Assembly (NCBI GenBank): GCA_937951395.1
Contig: CALFBV010000116.1
Coordinates: 1-21,449, forward strand
Reading direction: 5' to 3'
Origin: an uncultured Rubritalea sp.
Lineage (GTDB): Bacteria; Verrucomicrobiota; Verrucomicrobiia; Verrucomicrobiales; Akkermansiaceae
DNA: 21,449 bases
Below the pieces are notes generated by a model. That model saw only the letters and a list, made by a program, of their open reading frames with translations. It ran no database searches and was not told the origin of the DNA. Positions 8,632 through 15,849 of this stretch are shown piece after piece (position 1 is the stretch's first letter; every line of letters starts with the position of its first letter). The position numbers and the translations under genes are program-made.

Positions 8632-9034
8632 AACGCTGGAGGAAGGTGATTTTTCTACAAAAATGGGTTGCTAAATGTGCCCATGGGGCTTACAGCTTTT
8701 CCCGTCAGGAGCTGTGGAGTATTGGCAGATGAATCCGCCAGGCCTTAATCGGAGCAACGGTAGTTTGTCCAGTATTGCCGCAGTTTCCTGGCACTTTTTT
8801 TGTGAGTAGTAGTAGTTTTTGCTAAATGTTAGTATTTTGAATATACAACACAACCATTTGTCAGATAAATTATTTTAGCTATTTTGCTCTATCAATTAAA
8901 TAAGATATGTCAGAATTCCCGCTCCTAGTGTGGAGGAACGACAAGAAAGGTTCCCTAATCATACTATAGAAATATCAGAGACTTGGGAAACTGGAAAATC
9001 CTACCTTAAGCTGAACTCACTGGTAGGGAGAGCC
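8632..9034. other. Gene-free gap between convergent parA and lgt
   Basis: I see no convincing coding region here; the one 60-codon frame on the minus strand (8671-8853) is Cys/Tyr-rich with no start context. The stretch is AT-rich from about 8800 to 8910. It holds three weak inverted repeats: a 6-bp stem at 8692-8697/8710-8715, a 5-bp stem GGAAC/GTTCC at 8935-8939/8950-8954, and TAGGG/CCCTA at 9024-9028/9033-9037, the last overlapping the lgt stop and followed on the + strand by TTTAT. Any of these could help terminate the convergent transcripts, but none has the long GC stem and T-run of a good terminator. No parS-like palindrome was found. Confidence 0.5.
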
Positions 9035-10102
9035 CTATTTATAAGCATCCAGATACCGCGGTCTCATGATGGCCTGGATGATGAAGCCTAGACCGATGAT
9101 GATCATGAAGATGGAGAGGTATTGTCCCATAGTGAGAGTCATTCCGAACCTAATGACATCCTCAGTTTCTTGTTGGCGGAAATTTTCCATGGTGATGCGG
9201 AAGATCGCATAGAAGACGAAAAACATACCTGTAAGGATGCCGTGTGGGAGTTTCTTAAAGCACATTCTAGTGATCCATAAGATTATAAATAAACCAAGTC
9301 CCTCGCCTGCAGCTTGGAATAGCTGAGATGGATAGCGAGGCTCTAGTAGTTCACCTATTGCCTGTCTTACTGGCTCGTGCTCACGGATGACTTCATTGAG
9401 CCGCGCGCTTTCTTGGTTAGCTAATGCTGCGTATTCGTTGTACTGTGGAGAACCTGGCTTGTGTCCACCTGCGAGGACTTTGTCGTAGAGTTGCTGAACT
9501 TTCCCATGATAGGCTGCGTAGTCAGGGTCTGCATCAGCGGCGATCTGGTTCGCGGCGGCTTGTTGGTGATACTCAGGAGCGGTTTTATCGTAGAGTGCAT
9601 TGGGGAATTTCATCGCCCATGCGTAGCTTTTATCGATTCTTCCGTAGAGCTCGCCGTTGATGAAGTTAGCAAGTCTGCCAAACATGACTCCGAGGGGTGC
9701 TACTACGCAGAGTCCATCACCTAGACCAGTCCAGGAGACTTTTTTCTTCCAGGAGTAAACTAGGGTGAAAATCATCAGTCCTAGAATGCCGCCATGAGAA
9801 GCCATGCCGCCTTCCCAGACTTTAAATATCATCAGCGGGTTTCCTATAAATTCGTCCCACTGGTAGACTAAAATATTTCCGATTCTGCCGCCGAGAAAGA
9901 CGCCAAAGATAGCTGCGAGAGTGATGAAATCACTAGCTTTTTCGCCGGGAAGTACCCAGAGCTTCTTGTCTCCGAGTCTCTTAAGAAGATAAAACCCTAC
10001 TACGAATGCGAGAAGATATGCTAGTCCATACCAGCGTAGCTTAATGGCATCACTGATGGAAAAGATGACGGGGTCGATGTTATGGACGTATGTTGCGAGC
10101 AC
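9035..10102 (-). CDS. lgt: Phosphatidylglycerol-prolipoprotein diacylglyceryl transferase with large insertion
   Basis: Lgt transfers diacylglycerol from phosphatidylglycerol to the lipobox Cys of prolipoproteins in the inner membrane, the first lipoprotein maturation step. Visible family landmarks are the N-terminal YVHNIDPVIF and RWYG, GGRIGN, the HGG motif (SHGGILG), the signature GRLANFINGE with the essential Arg, and PRYPSQL before the last helices, with about seven membrane segments. Between KFPN and EPRYPSQL the protein has about 85 extra residues, helical, Ala-, Gln- and Tyr-rich, falling in the periplasmic head; this explains 355 residues against the usual 260-300. I choose the GTG at 10102 as start. 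The frame is open to a TTG at 10180, but that lies inside the terminator of the gene upstream, and the family N-terminus begins next to 10102. Several putative lipoproteins in this window would be its substrates. Confidence 0.92.
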   Translation of the reverse strand: MLATYVHNIDPVIFSISDAIKLRWYGLAYLLAFVVGFYLLKRLGDKKLWVLPGEKASDFITLAAIFGVFLGGRIGNILVYQWDEFIGNPLMIFKVWEGGMASHGGILGLMIFTLVYSWKKKVSWTGLGDGLCVVAPLGVMFGRLANFINGELYGRIDKSYAWAMKFPNALYDKTAPEYHQQAAANQIAADADPDYAAYHGKVQQLYDKVLAGGHKPGSPQYNEYAALANQESARLNEVIREHEPVRQAIGELLEPRYPSQLFQAAGEGLGLFIILWITRMCFKKLPHGILTGMFFVFYAIFRITMENFRQQETEDVIRFGMTLTMGQYLSIFMIIIGLGFIIQAIMRPRYLDAYK

Positions 10103-10156
10103 GGCGGGATAGTATGGAGAGATCGGCAGATGTAAAGCATGTGAAGGAGATACCGC

Positions 10157-10191
10157 AAAAAAAAGAAACCTGACCCACAATGTGGATCAGG
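10157..10191 (-). terminator. Rho-independent terminator after the glycine-rich small gene
   Basis: Read on the minus strand, CCTGATCCACA (10191-10181) and TGTGGGTCAGG (10179-10169) form a near-perfect hairpin with one G-U wobble, followed by TTTC and eight T residues down to 10157. The hairpin starts 31 bases after the stop codon of the small Gly-rich gene, so it ends that transcript. It lies 55-90 bases ahead of the lgt start and separates the two genes. Confidence 0.9.
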
Positions 10192-10222
10192 CTATTTGAG
10201 TTAATAAATAGAGGTTGAGAAA

Positions 10223-10489
10223 TTACTTCTTAATCAGTAATTTTTTGATGAGACCAACAACAGTCATGAGGATGCCGCCGCCAGCAGCACCTGCTACAGC
10301 TGTGCTTCCATTGCCAGTGAGTCCTCCGATGCCTTCGAGAAGACCACCTAGTTGAGGTAGTGATCCGAGAAGACCACCGATTCCACCTGTGACTAAGTTG
10401 CCAACTTTACCTAAGCTGAGTTTTTTAAGAATACCACCCATTCCTCCTCCACCGAGAAGACCAGTTATAATGCTAATTAAGATTTCCAT
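10223..10489 (-). CDS. Glycine-rich hydrophobic microprotein, unknown function
   Basis: The 88-residue product is about one third Gly plus many Leu and Ile, with repeated GG-I/L-GGL units (for example GGIGGLLG and LLEGIGGL), and ends in a hydrophobic stretch followed by KKLLIKK. The pattern fits glycine-zipper-like helices that insert in a membrane; an N-terminal segment MEILISIITGLLGGGG could be a first helix. No family is recognised. It is very likely a real gene: it has its own promoter (TTGACA-17-TATTTT) and a strong terminator, making a monocistronic unit. Roles could range from membrane spacer or channel-like protein to a secreted bacteriocin-like peptide; nothing near it resembles an export or immunity gene. 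Confidence 0.75.
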   Translation of the reverse strand: MEILISIITGLLGGGGMGGILKKLSLGKVGNLVTGGIGGLLGSLPQLGGLLEGIGGLTGNGSTAVAGAAGGGILMTVVGLIKKLLIKK

Positions 10490-10498
10490 ATCGAAAGA

Positions 10499-10527
10499 AA
10501 AATAGGTGCTAATCTCTCATCTGTCAA
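10499..10527 (-). promoter_or_regulatory. Sigma70-type promoter of the glycine-rich small gene
   Basis: On the minus strand a perfect -35 box TTGACA (10527-10522), a spacer of exactly 17 bases and a -10 box TATTTT (10504-10499) precede the ATG at 10489. With the usual distance from -10 to the start of transcription, the message would begin only about 2-4 bases before the ATG, so it would be nearly leaderless and needs no Shine-Dalgarno site; none is present. Confidence 0.75.
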
Positions 10528-10554
10528 TGGGGGAGATTTTGGGCTGTTTTAACG

Positions 10555-11028
10555 CTAATTATGGCCTGGTTTTCGCTTGTGGATGCCTACGGAGTTTCCG
10601 TCTGGGTCTTTTACGAATGCCATGTGGCAAACTGGGGTCTCAATGGGGCCGAAGCCAAATTCGATCCCCGCTTCTTGTAGCTCGGAGATGGCTTGCTCGA
10701 AGTCTTCCACCTCCAGGGAAACGCTGCAACCATCAGGGCTGGGGTTCATACCGGGGGCGACTCCGAGTGCGAGGGTAGCGGGTCCAATGTCATATTCTAC
10801 CCAATGACCTTTTTCCATTTTGTGATCCATAGTGACTTCTAGACCGAGGATTCCTTCGTAGAATTTGCGGGCGCGCGCCATGTCGGAGACAGGCTGCCAT
10901 TGGGTGAGATTTCCTATGAGCTCTACAGCACCATCACCATCTTTCAGAGGATTCCTCTGAGGGTCAGCTGATAGGGGTGTTAGAGAAGCACAGAGGAAAC
11001 TTATGGATAAAAAAGCATTTCTCATCAT
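10555..11028 (-). CDS. Exported VOC-fold (glyoxalase/bleomycin-resistance-like) protein
   Basis: The 157-residue protein opens with a Sec signal peptide (Met-Met-Arg, hydrophobic core, likely cut after PLSA near residue 21), then a single VOC unit: the segment VSDMARARKFYEGILGL (about 49-65) and the closing DPDGN (about 143-147) are standard for the superfamily. VOC proteins bind a metal or a small ligand between paired beta-alpha-beta-beta-beta units. Here the usual Glu two residues after DPDGN is absent (DPDGNSVGIH) and the first strand lacks the common His, so a metal-dependent glyoxalase reaction is doubtful; ligand binding or an atypical site is more likely. Export to the periplasm is rare for this fold. 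The start may be either of the two adjacent ATGs. It is divergent from the phosphatase gene. Confidence 0.8.
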   Translation of the reverse strand: MMRNAFLSISFLCASLTPLSADPQRNPLKDGDGAVELIGNLTQWQPVSDMARARKFYEGILGLEVTMDHKMEKGHWVEYDIGPATLALGVAPGMNPSPDGCSVSLEVEDFEQAISELQEAGIEFGFGPIETPVCHMAFVKDPDGNSVGIHKRKPGHN

Positions 11029-11159
11029 AGGTAACAGGTATGATTCGTCTGATGAAAGAAAAGATAATAAGCAGAATATGGAATGTGCTCTGCTGTGAGT
11101 GAAATAGTGATGGACGCGGGGTGGTTCTTCGTGGATATTAGTTGAGATCCATTTACGTT

Positions 11160-11600
11160 ATGAAATATAGACATTTATTTCCACCACTCATCACAGGGCT
11201 GCTTCTTTCATCCACGATTGTTAGTCAGGCGAAGGAAATAAACATCACGCGTGATCCATACGTTCAGCTCTCTACTGAGAGCTCGCAAGTAGTGGTCTGG
11301 CGGACAGATGGTGAAATGAAGCCTGTGGTTAGAATAGGCACTTCGTTGGATAAGTTGAATTTCTCTGAGGAGAAAATCTTAGTAAAGCAACGCGAGCACC
11401 TCTGGCAGGGGCCAGAGGCGAAGAGCGCACCAGAGAATACGATGCAATATGAAGCGTATCTCAGCGACCTCCAGCCAGATACCACTTATTACTATGCATT
11501 TATAATGGGGACCAGAGAATCACTCCCTCTGATAAAAGTTATCATTTCAAAACACACCCTAAAAGAGGAGCTAAGACAGAGTCTAGATTCTGGGTCGTAG
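11160..11600 (+). CDS. Purple-acid-phosphatase-like protein, N-terminal part (frameshifted)
   Basis: This frame encodes a signal peptide (MKYRHLFPPLITG to about SQA) and an N-terminal Fn3-like domain of the purple acid phosphatase family: DPYVQL, QVVVWRTDG and LQPDTTYYYAF are typical. After YYYAF the family-like sequence continues in another frame (GDQRITPSDKSYHFKTHP, then VVGDSGTG), which reaches the next ORF. A single missing base at about 11501-11510, next to ATAATGGGG, explains this: one added A or G restores a continuous protein. The last 30 or so residues of this ORF are thus out-of-frame. The ATG at 11160 is preferred to a TTG at 11142 because the signal peptide begins there. As it stands the product lacks the catalytic domain. 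Confidence 0.75.
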   Translation: MKYRHLFPPLITGLLLSSTIVSQAKEINITRDPYVQLSTESSQVVVWRTDGEMKPVVRIGTSLDKLNFSEEKILVKQREHLWQGPEAKSAPENTMQYEAYLSDLQPDTTYYYAFIMGTRESLPLIKVIISKHTLKEELRQSLDSGS

Positions 11601-11635
11601 GGGACTCTGGCACGGGTGGCGAAGACCAAAAACGT

Positions 11636-13114
11636 GTGCATGACGGAATGAAAAAATTTCTAGGTGACAGGAAGTTAGATGGCTACATCCACGTGGGTGA
11701 CATGGCGTATGGCTCAGGAACGGATAAGGAATTCTCTAGGAATTTCTTCCCAATGTATGCTGACACGCTACGCAATACGGTCTGCTGGGGATCAATGGGG
11801 AATCACGAAGGTGGCTCATCTAAAGGTGAAACTGGTATAGGTCCATACTATGATGCCTACGTGCTACCATCCATGGCTGAAGCTGGTGGTGCCCCATCTG
11901 GCACGGAGACATACTATTCGTTTGATTATGGGAATGTTCACTTCATCTGTCTCAATTCTCACGACCTAGACCGTAGCCCAACTGCTGCAATGGCGCAGTG
12001 GCTGAAGGCTGACCTCGAGAAAACGAAGGCTGACTGGCTGGTCGCATTTTTCCACCACCCACCGTACACGAAGGGGTCTCATGACAGTGATCAGGAGAGG
12101 CAGCTGATCGAAATGCGTGAGAACATCATGCCTATCCTAGAATCTGGTGGTGTAGATGTAGTTTTCACTGGTCACTCACACATCTACGAGCGCTCCATGC
12201 TCATCGATGGCGCCTACGTGACACCGAGCACGAACAAAGGTGTAGTACTTGATGATGGCGATGGCGATCCTCGCGAAGGTGGTGATGGTAGCTACAAGAA
12301 GAGTTCTGGACTGGCTCCTAACAATGGAGTCATCCAAGTGGTAGCAGGTCACGGAGGGACAGGACTACGTAGAAAGGCTAATCACGTTCTAATGAGTAAA
12401 ATTATCGTGATGCATGGCTCAGTTATTTTAGAAACAAAGGACAATAAACTTACACTAGAAATGATCAATTACAATGGTGCAGTAGTAGATCACTGTGTGA
12501 TAGAGAAGGGAGGTAAAGTAGAGAGAAGCATTGTGGAGAATCCAAGAGATCCAGAGCTTATCGTTGATAAGAAAATTCTCGCTCAGACTGGGGAAAAAAT
12601 GCCTAAGAAGCATGAGCCAGTGATCCCTCCACATGTAGAGTGGGACTATCTTGCAGGTCCAGACCTACACCCAGTGAAGGGCTGGACAGAAATAGACTTT
12701 GATACCTCAAATTGGAAAAAAGGTAAGGCGGGATTCGGCTACAGTGATAAGGATGACAATACCATCCTCGATATGAAAGACAAATTCACGGTGGTCTATA
12801 CGCGTAAGGAATTTGTGATCGATAATTTATCTAAGGTTAAAGTAAAAGGCCTGGGGCTAGCTGCTAAATATGATGATGGATTCATTGCTTATCTCAATGG
12901 TGTGCCCATTGTCCGCTGCCTGGTAGATTATGGAGAAGGAAAAACAGCGAAAGGATTTCATAATCACGAGGCAAAAAACTATGAGTTCTTCCCATTGCCG
13001 AAGCTTATTTATCTCTTAAAGAAAGGAAAAAATGTCCTTTCTATCGAGGGTCATAATGCGGACATCGGTAGTTCAGATTTCACGCTAGATGCATTCCTCA
13101 CAATCAAGAAATGA
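11636..13114 (+). CDS. Purple-acid-phosphatase-like metallophosphoesterase, catalytic and C-terminal part (frameshifted)
   Basis: This carries most of the two-metal phosphoesterase signature: GDMAYG near residue 22, GNHEG near 57, FFHHPPY near 142 and GHSHIYER near 184, which is the purple acid phosphatase form. The first motif GDSGTG is encoded just upstream in the same frame (11600-11617), before the GTG at 11636, so that GTG is an artefact of the frameshift and a protein from it would miss a metal ligand. Residues about 330-492 form a separate domain of galactose-binding-like type, with W-x-x-x-DFDTSNW, GFGYSD and an AYLNGVPI strand, as seen at the end of many secreted enzymes of Planctomycetota and Verrucomicrobiota. 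The joined product would be a secreted phosphatase of about 650 residues. Its stop overlaps the TPR gene start (ATGA). Confidence 0.85.
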   Translation: MHDGMKKFLGDRKLDGYIHVGDMAYGSGTDKEFSRNFFPMYADTLRNTVCWGSMGNHEGGSSKGETGIGPYYDAYVLPSMAEAGGAPSGTETYYSFDYGNVHFICLNSHDLDRSPTAAMAQWLKADLEKTKADWLVAFFHHPPYTKGSHDSDQERQLIEMRENIMPILESGGVDVVFTGHSHIYERSMLIDGAYVTPSTNKGVVLDDGDGDPREGGDGSYKKSSGLAPNNGVIQVVAGHGGTGLRRKANHVLMSKIIVMHGSVILETKDNKLTLEMINYNGAVVDHCVIEKGGKVERSIVENPRDPELIVDKKILAQTGEKMPKKHEPVIPPHVEWDYLAGPDLHPVKGWTEIDFDTSNWKKGKAGFGYSDKDDNTILDMKDKFTVVYTRKEFVIDNLSKVKVKGLGLAAKYDDGFIAYLNGVPIVRCLVDYGEGKTAKGFHNHEAKNYEFFPLPKLIYLLKKGKNVLSIEGHNADIGSSDFTLDAFLTIKK

Positions 13115-14010
13115 AGTTCAAATTAGTATTTTTAACTTTTTGCTTAGGCTGTAAGGTTATTCTAGCTCATGCGGATCCTCATGATGTGATCCATGCTCTG
13201 ACTCATCAGTTAGAGCATGCAGAGAAGAAGGATAAAGCCGAGCTGTATTTTAAAAGGGCCGCTGAATACAGGGCCTCTGGAAAACTCGCAAAGGCAAAAT
13301 CGGATCTACTAACGTTCACTAAACTGAAGCCTAATGATCACAATGGTTGGCTAGAACTCAGTAGAGGAGAGGAAGAAGATGATGATAGGTTTTTGTATCT
13401 TACTAAGTCATTTGACCTAGCGGTAACTGACCGAGAGAGAGCGATGTCTCACTTCGGTCTAGCTAAGCATTACTATGTCATTAGTGACTATCAGAATTCA
13501 CTGAGAAACTGTGAAAGTGCAATCAAGATAGAACATAAAAAACAGATTGCTCCCTTACTTCTTAAGTCTCATCTTCTCTGGAAACTAGGAGAGCTTGATA
13601 AGCGTGTGGAGTTTCTAACAGATGCGAAGAAGGTCAACCCGAGCATCGTGCTGGAGAATAACTGGATAGAAGCAATGATCGATGCTGATAAAGGGGTTGA
13701 ACTAAAAGGGCTAATAGAAAAAGGAATCCAGGAGTCAAGATTCAAAAGCAGTTGGCAAATCCGAGCGGCTCTATGTGCTCCAGATCACAGTGAAGAAGCC
13801 AAAGTCCTAGCAATCAGAGCCATCACTGAAATCAATAAACGCCTAGATATGAAGCGCCCAGACATTACTCTTTTAATGGATCTAGCCCGCGCTTTCGCCA
13901 TCATAGAAGAATACGAAAAATCGCTAGCTTATCTAAAGCTAGTCAAAGCAGGCCCTCACGATCTATGGACGATGAATGAACTGGAGAGTAAAACCCAAGA
14001 TCCTAGATAG
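13111..14010 (+). CDS. Secreted TPR-repeat protein coupled to the phosphatase gene
   Basis: A signal peptide (MKFKLVFLTF, likely cut after AHA near residue 21) is followed by repeats of TPR character: one about residues 42-75 (LYFKRAAEYRASGKLAKAKSDLLTF without its flanks), one about 108-142 (AMSHFGLAKHYYVISDYQNSL region), one about 150-180 and a last near 248-282 (DLARAFAIIEEYEKSLAYL). TPRs are helical scaffolds for protein contacts. The ATG overlaps the phosphatase stop in ATGA, so translation is coupled and the product probably acts with the phosphatase in the periplasm or outside the cell. No catalytic motif is seen. It converges on the eight-gene operon with only four bases between the stop codons. 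Confidence 0.8.
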   Translation: MKFKLVFLTFCLGCKVILAHADPHDVIHALTHQLEHAEKKDKAELYFKRAAEYRASGKLAKAKSDLLTFTKLKPNDHNGWLELSRGEEEDDDRFLYLTKSFDLAVTDRERAMSHFGLAKHYYVISDYQNSLRNCESAIKIEHKKQIAPLLLKSHLLWKLGELDKRVEFLTDAKKVNPSIVLENNWIEAMIDADKGVELKGLIEKGIQESRFKSSWQIRAALCAPDHSEEAKVLAIRAITEINKRLDMKRPDITLLMDLARAFAIIEEYEKSLAYLKLVKAGPHDLWTMNELESKTQDPR

Positions 14011-14014
14011 AGTT

Positions 14015-15064
14015 TCACTTTTTATTTATAAAGCGATAGTGCGATACAAACCATTCTTCGCCATTGCGAAAGCCCCAAAGTTCAGCGCAAGCCATGTAGA
14101 AGCAGCGCCAGTAAACCCACCATTTAGTAGCTTGATCTTTGCCGTAGGTTTCTTGGATCAAAGGGAAGAGTTTTTCCTTGTTAGCATCCATGCGGTCTAG
14201 CCAGGCGTTACAGGTTCGCTCGTAGTGGCTGCCGTTCACTTGCCAGTGGTCGTCGATGGATAAATGGTCTTGGAAATAGAGCAGGAGGTCATCGCTCGGC
14301 ATCTGTCCCCCGGTGAAGAAATACTTGCTCATCCAGTCATCATCACTTTCTACCTCGAAATGATAGGAGGTGTCCTTGTGGGTGAAAATGTGGACGGAGA
14401 GTGTTCCATCTGGCTTGAGCCACTCACTGATTCTCTCTAACAGAATCTGGTAATTCTTCATGTGCTCAAACATTTCTACCGATACGACACGGTCGAAGAT
14501 GCTCTCTCCTTCACCACGATAGTCGATCATGTTTACTGTCTTAACCGTTACATTAGTCAGTCCACGGTCTCCGAGTTGGGAGTTGATGAATTCACGCTGA
14601 GTGTTGGAATTTGATATTGCAGTGATCTCAGAATTTGGGAAATATTGTGCCATCCAGAGCGTGAGAGATCCCCAGCCGCAGCCGAGTTCTAGGATGCGGT
14701 CGCCATCGATGATGTTGGCGCGTTCACAGGTAAGTTTTAACATTCGGGCTTCTGAGGCTTCGATATCTGAACTGGTCTCACCATCTTTCCAGTAGCCAGA
14801 GCTGTATTTTAAATGTGGACCCAGACAGCCTTGGAAGAACTTAGTCGGTAGCTCGTAGTGTTGCTCGTTAGCTTCATCAGTAGCGATGGCTAGCGGGCTG
14901 TTCTTGAGGTCGTTGATGTGTTTGATGAGTGCCACTTGACGGTCTTCGCAGTGGGTTGGGCGGAATTTATTCAGAGTCTTCAGGAGTCGCTTGCGGATAC
15001 CGAAACGGATCATTGAGTCTGGAATGCGGTCGTTTTCTAGCCAGTCGTTAATATCTAATGTCAT
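14015..15064 (-). CDS. SAM-dependent methyltransferase, CFA synthase / coclaurine N-methyltransferase-like
   Basis: The SAM-binding motif ELGCGWGSL is at residues 126-134, preceded by HYELPTKFFQGCLGPHLKYSSGYW (about 69-92, key HYELP and KYSSGYW) and followed by SVEMFEHM and VHIFTH. This wording belongs to the CFA-synthase-like subgroup that includes plant coclaurine N-methyltransferases and many bacterial homologues of unknown substrate, not to classical Cfa. Ser stands where Cfa has its bicarbonate-binding Cys; the later Glu (MFEHM) and a His (VHIFTH) are kept. As the last gene of the operon, overlapping the DUF1295 gene by four bases, it probably acts on the same lipid as the first methylase, for instance adding a second methyl group. 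An amine headgroup substrate is the main alternative. Confidence 0.88.
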   Translation of the reverse strand: MTLDINDWLENDRIPDSMIRFGIRKRLLKTLNKFRPTHCEDRQVALIKHINDLKNSPLAIATDEANEQHYELPTKFFQGCLGPHLKYSSGYWKDGETSSDIEASEARMLKLTCERANIIDGDRILELGCGWGSLTLWMAQYFPNSEITAISNSNTQREFINSQLGDRGLTNVTVKTVNMIDYRGEGESIFDRVVSVEMFEHMKNYQILLERISEWLKPDGTLSVHIFTHKDTSYHFEVESDDDWMSKYFFTGGQMPSDDLLLYFQDHLSIDDHWQVNGSHYERTCNAWLDRMDANKEKLFPLIQETYGKDQATKWWVYWRCFYMACAELWGFRNGEEWFVSHYRFINKK

Positions 15065-15849
15065 GATGTTTTCGTTGTCGATTTGTTTTTAAACCAAGGA
15101 ATGAAGGAACTCGTGGTTTGTTGGTATTCTCTGTAGGCGTCGCCTCTACTTTTCAGAAGTGAACGTTCCAGTGGTGGGATGCCGGTGACTTTAGTGAGCA
15201 GAAAGATCATGATGATAGGAGCATGAATGGTGTAGATGCCCCCTGGAGCTGCGCTGCAGAAGAGATAGATAGCTATCCAGATCACGGCTTCGAAAAAGTA
15301 GTTAGGGTGACGACTATAGTTCCACAATCCGATTTTACAGATCTTTCCTCCTCCGCTTTGACTTATGAAGTTAGCTAGTTGTTTATCCGCAATCGTTTCA
15401 CCGATGAACCCTACTATGAAAACACCTAAGCCTACCCACTCTAATAATTGAAGAGGAGCATCTGACTGAGAAGAGAAATAAAAGGGGAGTGATAGTAGAA
15501 AAACTAATATTGCGTTTGTGAGGAAAATGAACAGAAAATTTCTGTTAGCATTATCTCCCCATTTGTCTCGCATCTCTTTGTAGCGTTTATCTTCTTTTGG
15601 ATGTTTAGAGTAGATACGTTTTACAAGATGGCTACCTAGTCTCACTGACCAGATGAGAGCCATAGCGATAAGAATAATTTTTCTATCACTGCGGCCCTCA
15701 TGAGAAGCAATGTAGATAAGCACTGGAATACCCAAACTCAGTGCCCACATCGCATCTACGAAACTCGCGTTTTTAATTTTCATCGAAGCGAGCCATCCGA
15801 TCACAAAAATGATCGTGAGGATCAAGGCGCTGGGAATTAAAATGTTCAT
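15061..15849 (-). CDS. DUF1295 membrane protein, steroid 5-alpha-reductase-like
   Basis: The 262-residue integral membrane protein has about six to seven hydrophobic helices and the DUF1295 signature FVDAMWALS near residue 30, the R-L-G-S-H-L-x-x-R segment near 80-90, and LWNYSRHPNYFFE near 175-187. The last resembles the NADPH-binding region of steroid 5-alpha-reductases and isoprenylcysteine methyltransferases, whence a proposed reductase role on membrane lipids. A DUF1295 gene (Rv0446c, from memory) also sits next to the ufaA1 methylase of M. tuberculosis. The ATG directly follows the DUF2062 stop with no spacer, and its own end overlaps the second methylase gene by four bases, so all are co-translated. 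Function is inferred from family and place only. Confidence 0.85.
   Translation of the reverse strand: MNILIPSALILTIIFVIGWLASMKIKNASFVDAMWALSLGIPVLIYIASHEGRSDRKIILIAMALIWSVRLGSHLVKRIYSKHPKEDKRYKEMRDKWGDNANRNFLFIFLTNAILVFLLSLPFYFSSQSDAPLQLLEWVGLGVFIVGFIGETIADKQLANFISQSGGGKICKIGLWNYSRHPNYFFEAVIWIAIYLFCSAAPGGIYTIHAPIIMIFLLTKVTGIPPLERSLLKSRGDAYREYQQTTSSFIPWFKNKSTTKTS

Noticed and set aside
8671..8853. 60-codon frame on the minus strand in the gap after parA
   Set aside because: Cys/Tyr/Lys-rich, no similarity to anything that I know, no ribosome binding site or promoter; likely chance in AT-rich DNA.
8632..9034. Possible decayed parB or parS site downstream of parA
   Set aside because: No ParB-like frame on either strand and no parS-like palindrome; only short weak inverted repeats.
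9424..9724. Two plus-strand frames opposite the Lgt insertion
   Set aside because: They are shadows of the lgt coding strand; the insertion itself keeps the lgt frame and composition.
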